This document shows, piece by piece, positions 54,790 to 64,000 of a DNA stretch of 64,000 bases. Every line of letters starts with the position of its first letter. Within the stretch, counting starts at the first letter, position 1. The position numbers and the translations under genes were made by a program. The notes beneath the pieces were generated by a model that did no database searches, was not told the DNA's origin, and was given only the letters and a program-made list of their open reading frames with translations. The DNA is from Closterium sp. Naga37s-1 (Eukaryota > Streptophyta > Zygnematophyceae > Desmidiales > Closteriaceae). The stretch is from the NCBI GenBank assembly GCA_947471745.1, contig CANJKZ010000108.1:2829001-2893000 (forward strand), written 5' to 3'.

Positions 54790-57700
54790 GTGATCGTCAC
54801 CGTGCCTCTTAATTTACGCCTCGACGACGTCGTTCAATCCGTCGGCATGCAGTCTGGCCGCGCTGCGAGATCTCATTCCACGTGTCGAAATGCCGTAGCT
54901 GGGATACATATCCACCTCAGGGCATGCACTCCTAAACAAATACCTCATTTACGTGGCAAGATTACAACGCGTTTGTCGTTAGCACAATGTCTACTGCCGC
55001 TGCTGCTCTCTCTAGTCCTTCCGTACGCGCCGGGAGCAGCGGCGCAGGGCAGGCCAGATGCTGTCGCGAAACTACCCGGTCAGCCAGCAAGCGCGCCCAA
55101 GTTCAACCAGTCGGCCGGCTACATAACGGTGGACGGGCGGAAGGCGTACTTCTACTGGCTCGTGGAGGCCATCGGCCAGGCCGACTCCAAGCCGCTGCTG
55201 CTCTGGCTCAACGGCGGTGAGCTTTAATGAAACACTCTACCGCTATGCATTACAGAACGCGCGACGGCGGTGCCTTGGACGACCCTTAACGGCGTTGGCT
55301 GGTGAAACCTTCTGATAATCATCCCAGCAGCCGCATCGAATGACACATATCGATTCAGGCTCGTAGGGAGCAAGCCTGCGGGTAACTTTGTCACTAGCCG
55401 CACGAGCATCCGTGCATTCCTGGAACAGTCCCTTCTCCACCTTGTCCGGCGAATTTACGTTCCCCCCTTCCTGCCCCCACTATTTCCCCATGTCCGCATG
55501 GCCACTTCCCCATGTTCTCATCTCCCCCGTGTCATCCTCTCCCCATGTCCGCGCGTGCGGCAGGACCGGGGTGTTCGTCGGTGGGGTGCGGGCTGTTCGA
55601 GGAGGTGGGGCCGTGGCGCGTCGCGTCCAAGGCGGGAGCCGCGCTGCTCTACAATAAATACGCCTGGAACCGACGTCAGCGCCCTCCCCGCCCTCCCCGC
55701 TCTCTCCGCTCTCCCCGCTCTCCCCACTCTCTCCGCCCTCCTCGCTCTCGCCGCTCTCTTCGCGCTCCTCGCTTCCGCCGCTTTCTCTGCTCCTCCCGCT
55801 CTCTCGCATTCCTGCACATCCCTTCAACCCTGCCTCGCCCGCTCGGCTCCGCCGCACAACTGTTTGCATGCCACCGCAACCACACGCTTCGCACCCAAAG
55901 CTCCGCCGCACCCGTATTCTCAGTGCCTCTCCGCGCCACTCCCCGCACTCACCTCCCCCTTCCTCTCCCCTCCCTTCCCCACTTTTCCCGCATTTCCCAA
56001 CCCTCCCTCTCCCCGCCGTTCCTCTCTGTGCTGTCCGCGCGCGCAGTGGTGAACATAGTGTTCCTCGAGTCGCCCGTGGGCGTGGGATACTCTTACTCCA
56101 ATGACACGTCAGACTACACCACTGATGACGAACAGACAGGTAATGATAAGTCAGACAGACTGTAAAGACTCATGAATTTTTTGCGCGTGAGCGCGCTAGC
56201 TCTGCTCCGCTCCATCATCACCCCCGCGCCTTCACCTCCCTTCCGCCCTCCCGCACACTCCCATTCCCTTCCCCTGGCGTTCCTTTCCCGTCGTCTCTCC
56301 CCACCGCCTGCCCCCTCTCTCCCCCGCTTCCCCCCTTCCCTCCCGCTCCTCCCCCCTTCCCCAACCAGCGAAGGACAACCACGCGTTCCTGGTGGGGTTC
56401 GTGGCGCGCCACCCGCGGTACGCGCGGAGAGAGTTCTACGTCGCGGGGGAGAGCTACGCGGGTAAGGGTGAGAGCTGCGCGGGTAAGGGGGAGAGCTGCG
56501 CGGGTAAGGGGGAGAGCTACGCGGGTAAGGTTGAGAGCTGCGCGGGCAAGGGGGAGAGCTGCGCGGGCGAGGAGGGTTACGGTGGGAGGATTTGCAGTGA
56601 CTTAGTGCGCTCGCTTCTGCTTCTTCAGCTTCGCCCGTCCCTATTTCCTTGTCACTCACACCTGATACCCACCCGACTCGCCATGCTCCCCCCTCACCCC
56701 TGCCACCCCGTCTCGTTTTCCTCAGGCCACTACATTCCACAACTCGCCGCCCGCATCATCGAGCAGAATCAGATCCAGGGCGGCACGCGGCTGAACTTGG
56801 ACTTTTCAGGAATCTTCCTGGGCAACCCGTTTGTGAACTATGCCCATGACACCAAGGCAAGCCTCCGTGCTTCTCAATGCAATTCGACTGCAAGTTGTAT
56901 AGAAGCACAGGCAGCACGCTGCAGTTATGCAAACATCGTCCGGCTCAGTTGCGGCTGTCGTCGTGTGCGGGACATCCCCTCATCCCCCCATCCCCCCGTC
57001 CGCCCATCCCCCCATCCCATTCCCCCAGCCCCCCATCCGCCCATTCCCCCATCCGCGCTTTCCATGGCCACTCGTGCACGTCCCATGCCATCCGTGTTCA
57101 CGGCTATGTGCACGCGCCCCATCTGCCATGCAACCTGGACGGTGGACCCATGGCATGCACAACCCTCTGCCCCTCCCCTCCCCCCGTTCATCTGCCAGGG
57201 CCCCATCCAGTTCTTCTACGACCACGGCATGCTCAGCTCCGACCTCTACAACGACGCCATCAATGTACTGCCCCGCCCCTCCCCCCCGCCCCGCCCCCAC
57301 CCACCCCCGCCTCTTCCCCCGCTCCTCCTCCGCCCCTCATCCCGCCCCTCCCTCTGCTTCTCGCCCCGCTGCTTGCTGTCATAACCACTCACAGCGCTGT
57401 GCACCACTGCATTGGCGCCTCTGTGCGCTCCACTCCTTGCGCACCCCCCCCAATCTCCCACTCTCCCTCTCCCCCGTGCGTGTGTGCGTGTGCGCCCCCC
57501 CCCCCCGGCTGTGCGACTTCTCGTACGGCGCTGCCAACCTGGAGTGCCGCTACCACATCAACTCCGCCTTCTCGCCCTGGGTGTGTGCCGCGTGCAAATG
57601 CCATGCCGTGCTGCACTGCTTGCTTGCTTCGCCCTTCCCCTTCCCACGCCTCTCTCTCACACCCTCTATCTGCCTTTGACTCGTGGGTGGCTGCACTCTC

Positions 57701-59694
57701 ATTCCTCTCCTCTTCATTCATTTCCCCCATTCATCTGGTCTCCCCACTCCAATGTGCATCTCTGCTGCCTTGTTGTGGCATGTGTGTGGCATGTGCGTGG
57801 CATGGCATGGCACGGGCGGGTCTGCTCGGCCATCGCCAGTACGAGCCCATCGACCCCTACAGTAAGCACCGCCAACCACCACCACCTCGACCTCTCTTCT
57901 GCCGTCTCACGTCGCCCTCTCTACGCCCCTCCCGCTCCTTGCCTCTCCACGTCTCTCTACCCTGCTGCCCCTCCGTGCCCTTCACCAATGTTCCACACAC
58001 CTGCCTGCACGTGCTCCTCCACCCCACCCGTCATCTCACCTCTCTCACCTCTTCTCATCTCTTCTCCCCCCCAACGCATGCTCCCTCTTACCCACCCACC
58101 CCCTCCCCCCTCACTCTCCCCACTTCCCCCCCAGACATCTACGCGCCCTACTGTCTAGCGGACGTCTCATCAGCGCGCCTGTCCGCCTCGGCGCGCATGA
58201 ACCCGCGCCTGCGCTTCTCCGTGGCCGCACTGCAGGCCGCCATCCAGCAGCAGCAGCAGCGGGCGCTGGAGCAGCAGGCAGCAGCGCAAGCACAGGCGGG
58301 CGGGGAGTTGGCGGCGCCGAGCAGTGGCGGTGTGGCGAGCAGCAGCGGAGCGGCGAGCAGTGGCAAGGCGATGGATCCGTTGGACAGCCCGGCGTGCATG
58401 GATGCGTGGGTGCAGCGCTACCTGCGCTCGCCCGCTGTCTACAGGACCCTCCGTGCGCCCGCTTTTCGCGCCTCCCAGTGGAGCCTCTGCTCGTAAGGCC
58501 GCCGGGCGGGCAGGCAGGCGGGTGGGTTGGTGGGTGGGTGGGTGGGTGGCAGGCGCAGTGGTGTTTATAGCATGCCTGCAACTTGCCTCTCTTGGCCCCC
58601 ACTTCTACTCATCCCATCCTCATCGCTCCTCACTCTCATACCCTCCCCACACACCCATTCCCCCCTCGCTCCCCTTTCTCTTCCATTCCTGCCCTTTCCC
58701 TTCCCTTCCACTCCCCCCCCCACCAGCAACAGCATAGACTACAGCGCCACCAACCAGGGCAGCGACATCATCCCCACCATCGCGGCGCTGCTTTGCACTC
58801 CACTCCCCTTTATCTTGCATTCCTGCCCGTCCCCCTTCCCCTCTCCCCCCCACCAGCAACGGCATAGACTACAGCGCGGTCAACCAGGGCAGCGACATCA
58901 TCCCCACCATCGCGGCGCTGCTGGACCAGCCGATCCGCTTCTGGATCTTCTCGTACGCTCCCCTGCCCCCCCCCCCCCCGCGCCCCCCGCACCCCATGCC
59001 TCCGCACCTCGCGCCCCTGCTCCGTTGCCCCTCCCCCCATGTCTGCACCGCCGTTGCACAACTCCTGCACCCCTCATTCTCCCGTGCCACGTGCCTCGCC
59101 ACTCAGCCATTCCCCATGCACGCGCCTCTCACCCGCACCTCATCGCGCCTTTGCTGCCCGCCCTGCGCTGCCATGCCCCTCTCCCCTGCGCGTCTCCGCG
59201 CTCGTGTCTCTCCCTCTGTGCCTGTGACGGCAGGGGCGATGCGGACAGCGTGGTACCGTTCACGGGCACGCGCGAGTGGATAGACGCGCTGGGGCTGCCA
59301 GTGCTGCAGCCGCACTACCCCTGGCTCATGCCCTCGGGCCAGGTGTGTGCCAATCTGCACTGCTATACCGCACCGCTTGGGTTAGGCAAACCTGGGGTGG
59401 CCCCAACTTCAGTTACGGGTCTGCATGCACCGCAGCTCTCTTCTGCATTCTTGCCGCCCGCACGCCCTCTAACCGCGCTTCACTCACCCCACTTGCTCGT
59501 ATCCATCCCATGGGCATGTGCGTGTGTGTGCATGCGTGCAGGTGGGCGGGTGGGCGACGAGGTATGACAAGCTGACGTGGGTGACGGTGAGGGGGGCGGG
59601 GCACCAGGTGCCCACAGGCAAGCCCGAGGAGGCCTTTGTGCTCTTCCAGTCCTTCCTCCTCGCACAGGACCCCCCCAGCACTGCTCAGTGGTGA
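54790..59694 (+). CDS. Serine carboxypeptidase-like protein (S10 family), 12 exons
   Basis: Exons: 54790-55216, 55564-55674, 56047-56139, 56369-56461, 56726-56856, 57199-57264, ~57509-57580, 57838-57859, 58135-58492, 58857-58952, 59234-59342, 59542-59694. A hydrophobic segment [20 protein letters not shown] fits a signal peptide, but it lies ~75 residues after the first Met, so the true start may differ. Conserved blocks: LLLWLNGG + [30 protein letters not shown], then GESYAG with the nucleophile Ser. Next are [27 protein letters not shown], the 22-bp microexon [17 protein letters not shown] with the catalytic Asp, and RGAGHQVP with the catalytic His. The triad is complete, so it is probably a secreted or vacuolar peptidase or acyltransferase. 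Oddities: exon 5 ends at a GC donor (accaag|gcaagc); exon 7 has no AG for more than 100 bases upstream of its poly-C tract; exon 9 carries a Gln/Ala/Ser-rich insert of ~60 residues. Confidence 0.93.
56449..56576. repeat. 21-bp tandem array of the exon 4 end and donor (carboxypeptidase gene)
   Basis: Six units of gagagctgcgcgggtaaggg type. The first is the true exon 4 end, gagagctacgcgg|gtaagg, which encodes the catalytic GESYAG. Units 2-4 keep GT donors; units 5-6 have GC. The unit is 21 bp and open, so each extra unit would add seven residues (GESCAGK type) in frame, repeating the nucleophile motif. Confidence 0.92.
58721..58850 (+). repeat. 130-bp duplication of the exon 10 start (carboxypeptidase gene)
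   Basis: 58721-58790 repeats 58851-58920: caccag acceptor, then [20 protein letters not shown] against [20 protein letters not shown]. The preceding pyrimidine tract and cattcctgccc are included in the unit. The copy keeps its AG but has no usable donor. Confidence 0.93.
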
Positions 59695-60126
59695 TTGGTC
59701 CTCCCATGACTGCACAATTGCTCGCAATGAGTTGCTGTGTATTGTATTTATTTAATTTATTGTGTTGTTGCACTGCACCAGGCACCTAGTGGTGCACCAA
59801 ACAGAGGGGCGTCTCACAGGGGCTCAACGCTACAGCATGGTTGGGTGGTTGGTTGCAGGCACAGCAGCATTGTTGACTGTATGCAGGATGGCACGCTATG
59901 GGATTACAGCAGGTCAGCCCTGTAACAAGGGACGGTGAGCTGACCACAAAAGCAGAATGAACACATGGCCAATCTATCTTGAGATGGTCCTTTTCCTTAT
60001 GAACCTTTCTTGGCGACTGGGTAAAACAGCATAGCAGCTAGGGTATGATTGTACTGTTCCAGTGCGGCTACAACAGCTGCTGCTGCTCAGCTTGTGAGTG
60101 CCCCTCACTCGCCTCACTCTTCCCCA
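59695..60126. other. Spacer between convergent carboxypeptidase and TrhO-like genes
   Basis: About 430 bases with AT-rich ttgtatttatttaatttattg after the carboxypeptidase stop, a plausible polyadenylation region. No gene is seen. Confidence 0.5.
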
Positions 60127-62963
60127 TCACTCCCTCCTCCCTTCATCTTCCTTCTCCCTCACCGCACTCGCCCCTCCTCCCTTCCGCCTCTCAGCCCGCC
60201 GTCTCATCCTCTCAGCAGCCCTCTCCGCCTTCTCCCCGCCCGGCCCGCCCACCGCCCCCCACCGCTCAAACTGCTGCTGCCTCGCCCGCGCACGCTCCTT
60301 CTCCTCCTCGCTCTTACTCCCATGGCAGTGCGGGCACGACACTCCCGCCTCCCACAGCGGGGACAGGCGGTCGGCCTCGTCCACGGGTTGCTGGCAGGCG
60401 TAGCAGAGCGAGTAGGTGGAGGTGGGGAGCATGCCGTGCCCCACGGCCACGCGCTTGTCAAACACAAAGCACTCGCCGCGCCACAGGCTGTCCTCGGGGG
60501 GTACTTCTGCTAGGTACCGCAGGATGCCCCCGTCCAGGTGGAACACCCGCTCCTGGGGGGAACGAGGGGGGAGTGGGGGGTGGGGGGAGAGGGTGTGGGG
60601 GGCGTGGGAAGGGGGAATGGGGGCAGGTGAGGGGATTTGAGCGACCTGGACCAGTTTGAATGAGTGCTTGGCGAGGTAGGGAGTTTTTGAGAATTCTCAA
60701 AAACTACCAGTTTGAATGAGTGCTTGGCGAGGTAGGGAGTTTTTGAGAATTCTCAAAAACTACCAGTTTGAATGAGTGCTTGGCGAGGTGGGGCAGGGGG
60801 CAGGCACTGGAGGGAGGGCAGATGGCAGGCAGCAAGACAGGAGGGTGGGGGGTGAGCGGGGCGGGGGGCACCTGGGGGAAGCCAAGGTGCAGCATGTAGG
60901 CGGTGGCCTTCTCACAGCGGATGCCCCCCGTGCAGTACATTGCCACCCTCGGGAGAGAGTCGGCCGATGAGGGGGAGGCGGGGGGAGGCTCCGATGAAGA
61001 CGTGGAGTCAGGGGGGGTGGTGGAGGCGGAGGAAGCGGAGGGTGGGGAGGGATGGGTGGGGGAGTTGGGGGGCGAGGGCGGGAGGGGGAGGTGGTCTTGG
61101 ACCCAGGAGGGGAATTGGCGGAAGGAGCGTGTGTTGGGGTCGGTGGCGCGGTGGAAGGCGCCTATGCGCGTCTCGTAGTCGTTGCGCACATCCACCACCA
61201 CCTGGGGGAGGGGATTGTGGGGGGTTGGAGAAGGGGGATTGGCGGGAATGGGTTTAGGGGAACTGGGAGGGAGGTGGGGGTCGAGAGGGGTGCGGAAGGA
61301 GGGGCCGCTGTGGTGGGAGGGTAGGGTGGTGGTGAGACATGAGGTCATGAGGAAACGGGAAAGGCAGCAGTGTGGAGTGAGAGACGCAATGCAGGCAACG
61401 CGGGGGGAGCAGGGGGTGCAGGGAAAGCAGCAGGCGCGTGGGGAGCAGAGGCGCGGCGACTGACAGTGGTGGGGTCGGAGATGAGGTGGTTCCACTCGCT
61501 CGGACTCACGTACGTGCCCACGCCATCCGCCGGGTTCACCTCCGGCATCCCCAACGTCACTATCTGCTCGCCGCAGCACCACAAGGGGCGGAGGGGAGGG
61601 AAATTGGGGAAAGAATGGGGGGGAATCGGGGAGGGAGGAAAGAGTGTGGGAGGGGAGAGGGGAAGAAGGTAGCGTGTGGGGAGGGAGGAATGGGATCGAG
61701 CGCTGACTGTGTCGGGTAGCGGGTGTGCGCGTCGCGCTAGCCCCGCCATGATGCACCAAGCGGGTTCTTTTCCTGCGCGCCCTCTCCCTGCCCTTCCCCC
61801 GTTCCCCCTGTCCCCCCTGCGCGCACCTCCTGCTTCACTTTAACGCGCACGTGGTTCCATCTGAACGGCGCGTCTCGCCCCGCCGCCAGCGGGGAACACT
61901 CCGACTGACCGTCCACCGCTTCCGCCTCCGCCCCCCCTTCCCCCCGCTCCTCCGCCTCCATCGCTTCCGCTGCGCGGTGCGCCTCTCTCTCCTCCGCGCC
62001 CGCGGGCTGCACGGTGGTGCGCAGCCCCGCCAGCCTGGAATCGGCGCGCAGCCAGTCAATGACGGCGGCGGCGGCGTCGGGCGTGCCGCAGATGCTGCCG
62101 TTGATGCCTTCGCGCGCGACGATCACGCCGCCCGACACGCGGTGCTGGCGGCACACCTGCTCGAGCGGGCGCTTGAGCGCGGCGCACTCGTCCAGCTGCG
62201 CGAACTTGTAGAACGATATCACCACCAGACTGCTCCCGCCATGGCTGCTTCTGCTGCTGCTACTGCTATCAACGCTCGCGCCGCTGGACGTTCTGTCAAG
62301 CTTAGGTAGTTCCGCGCTAACGTCAGCCTGACGCGATTCCGCAGGTTCTGGTTGTTCTGTGCTAAAGCTCTCTTCCTCGGCACCCACCTTACCGAAACCC
62401 TCTACCCCGCGCGTCATGGCACCCGGCCGTCTTTTTCCCAGTGGATCTGTTCCACTCTGCAAACCCCCCCGCGGAATCTGGAAATGAGAAACGCGTATCT
62501 TGCGGTCTGCTATCGTGGAGACCAAACAGCCTCTGTGGGCTGCTGGGAGCCACCCCGATCCCGCTAGTTGTGGCGACAGCAGCGTGCGACGCGCGCGAGA
62601 GGCACAAAGCGCAACAGATACCCTCAGTTGCGGAGAGAGAGCGGCGGTCGGATGCACCATGTCCCCAAGATTCCGCTCGCCGAGCCGCGCAAGCGATATC
62701 CCAGACGCTGGCGCGAAGCGAGCGTAGACGAGGCGATATGATTGTTCGCAAGATGTACTGCTGCCGCGGGGCGCTGCACAATGGTAAATGCCGTCAATAG
62801 CGGATCGCGAAGCGAACTGCGAAGCGAAAGCGGCAACGACGGAGGATGCCAGGACTCGAATTCGTGCGGTGACTACGGACACGATTGGAGACCGGGTGCT
62901 CGTTATGGACGTTACCCGAGGTGCACTAAGGCAGTTAACTAAAGCCCTGGACGCGACGGACAT
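60127..62963 (-). CDS. TrhO (UPF0176)/rhodanese-domain protein, probably plastid, 4 exons, about 663 aa
   Basis: Exons 61827-62963, 61465-61563, 60872-61201, 60127-60552; all junctions are phase 0. The long Ser/Arg/Ala-rich N terminus suggests organelle import; the exact Met is uncertain. The UPF0176 N-terminal domain follows ([51 protein letters not shown]), then [19 protein letters not shown]. The rhodanese domain has [16 protein letters not shown] and the active loop [15 protein letters not shown] with the catalytic Cys. The C-terminal domain has [22 protein letters not shown] and two CxxC pairs (CYACQQP, CPHC). Bacterial TrhO makes 5-hydroxyuridine in tRNA; plant relatives are the STR7/STR8-type rhodaneses (family knowledge). 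A Pro/Ser-rich insert of ~45 residues interrupts the rhodanese domain, and an acidic insert splits the first domain. Both are longer than in bacterial members. Confidence 0.93.
60651..60790. repeat. 56-bp tandem repeat with perfect 24-bp palindromes in an intron of the TrhO-like gene
   Basis: Two full units and one half unit (starts 60651, 60707, 60763), almost without substitutions. Each full unit contains a perfect 24-base palindrome (60682-60705 and 60738-60761) centred on gagaattctc with A/T-rich arms. Direct repeat of ccagtttgaatgagtgcttg completes the unit. Confidence 0.95.
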
Positions 62964-63796
62964 TTATAAATGCGACGAGCGGCAATGGTAGTCTGGGTGA
63001 GGTGATACTAAAAACATCAGGGGCAGCAGCGCTTGTGTTGTGTTGGGGAAGAAAGGCGGTTCCATGGATTTGCAAGATGTCTCTGACAACACGCGGATTG
63101 GTGGGAGATTTCCAGCACAACGATGGCAGATTTGCGCGTTTGTATCAGGGTGCAGGATTTCATATAGTGTGAAGGGATCACTTTAGTTTGAAGTCGAAAT
63201 ACACGAGACTTTATTCTACTTCCCGAGCCACGTTTGATCAGCCCAAGCATTTTCGTGTTTCGATCGTGTGTGGTCTTGCGGGGGCTTCGTGCTGGGCCAC
63301 GAACCTCACAAATCAAGCCGCACCTCGATGTGACGCTCGGCAATATCGACGCCCAGCCGCCGTTCACGAAAGTCCATACCGTCAAAAGGTACCAGACGTG
63401 GCACGTTTCGGCAACCCATGTCAGCGGCGAAGACGGAGCCTGCTGGTTGGAGTTGCTGGAAATCTCGAACGCCCCGTCACGTCCGTCAACCTTGAAACCA
63501 GCCCTTGGTTGCGCCTCGGGAGCTCCACCGAGTGGCAATGTTTGGGAGGAGTGCCTGTAGAGGCATTTGGCTAAAAAGCCCAGTGCAGTCCAGGCTTCAA
63601 CCCAGTGCAGCTCCAGTTTCAGCAAACTTATTACTTCAGCCGAGAGGTTGGGTGCTCTGAAGGTTCAGCACTAGCTTGCATTCAGGCTACCTTAGTGGTC
63701 CCTCCTAGCATCATTTGAGCCATGCTTTGCATGTGTTAGTGATCCCACGATTTTTTGCTTCGCTTTCTCTAGTATCCAGTTCTAGTAATAGTAAAG
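62964..63796. promoter_or_regulatory. Head-to-head spacer between the TrhO-like gene and the gene at the right edge
   Basis: About 830 bases. Short open frames exist on both strands but none carries a recognisable domain. It should hold the promoters of both flanking genes. Confidence 0.4.
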
Positions 63797-64000
63797 ATGA
63801 CGAACAAGTGGTTGAAGTCGCTTTTTCGCTGTAAGCCTCAGCCTGCGAAGATTAAGCCTGAGGTGAGTGGCCCTGATAGATTGGACGATCGTCGTATTTT
63901 ACGGTGTTCTGAGTGTCATTTCGACTTACAATATCCTGTATTGTCGTCCTATTAATACTGACGCTGTCTCTGACCGACTACAACAGGAACTCCTCGAGGA
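63797..64000 (+). CDS. Possible 5' end of a plus-strand gene
   Basis: ATG at 63797 opens a 22-codon exon, MTNKWLKSLFRCKPQPAKIK..., ending at gag|gtgagt (63862/63863). A good acceptor (ctacaacag, 63981-63986) follows, and the join continues in frame (PE joined to ELLEE) to the window edge. The start is basic and compact. Too little is present to name a family. Confidence 0.4.

Overview
This window looks like nuclear DNA from a green plant, most likely a GC-rich streptophyte alga (inference). It carries intron-rich genes of plant families: plastid starch synthases of the SS5/SS4 and SS3 types, a LOG2/LUL-type RING ligase, a serine carboxypeptidase-like protein and a plastid-type TrhO/rhodanese protein. 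It also holds a chromodomain Ty3/gypsy element, a Ty1/copia element and a LINE. I rebuilt the exon models by hand, joining conserved blocks at GT-AG (once GC-AG) junctions. Most junctions keep the reading phase, which is strong internal support.

Layout. 1-812 is an 8-bp satellite. 807-10708 (-) is a 14-exon SS5/SS4-like starch synthase with a degraded ADP-glucose motif; one intron holds a 3.5-kb 13-bp minisatellite. 11691-18148 (+), divergent from it, is a 13-exon gene joining a transit-like leader, a degenerate dual-specificity-phosphatase domain, long coiled coils and a C-terminal membrane helix. 19406-21257 (-) is a coiled-coil/zinc-finger protein. 22436-27744 is a young gypsy element with its target duplication. 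28045-36078 (-) is a 14-exon SS3 with three CBM53-type starch-binding modules. 37786-40055 (+) is the RING ligase. 42763-47000 (+) is a decayed LINE, and a copia element with identical LTRs sits exactly at the stop codon of its ORF2 (47001-53800). 54790-59694 (+) is the carboxypeptidase, 60127-62963 (-) the TrhO-like protein, and 63797 onward (+) the probable start of another gene.

How the genes may work together. The first 36 kb holds two starch-synthase genes. The non-catalytic-looking SS5-like gene shares a 982-bp head-to-head spacer with the phosphatase-like coiled-coil gene. DSP folds occur in glucan phosphatases, and coiled-coil plastid proteins take part in starch granule initiation, so a granule-initiation pair is a reasonable but untested idea.

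The most unusual signal is structural. In four of the genes, exon edges are copied into the neighbouring introns. Acceptor-side copies lie just upstream of the true exon. Donor-side copies form short tandem arrays of repeated 5' splice sites just downstream. I count about 17 cases.
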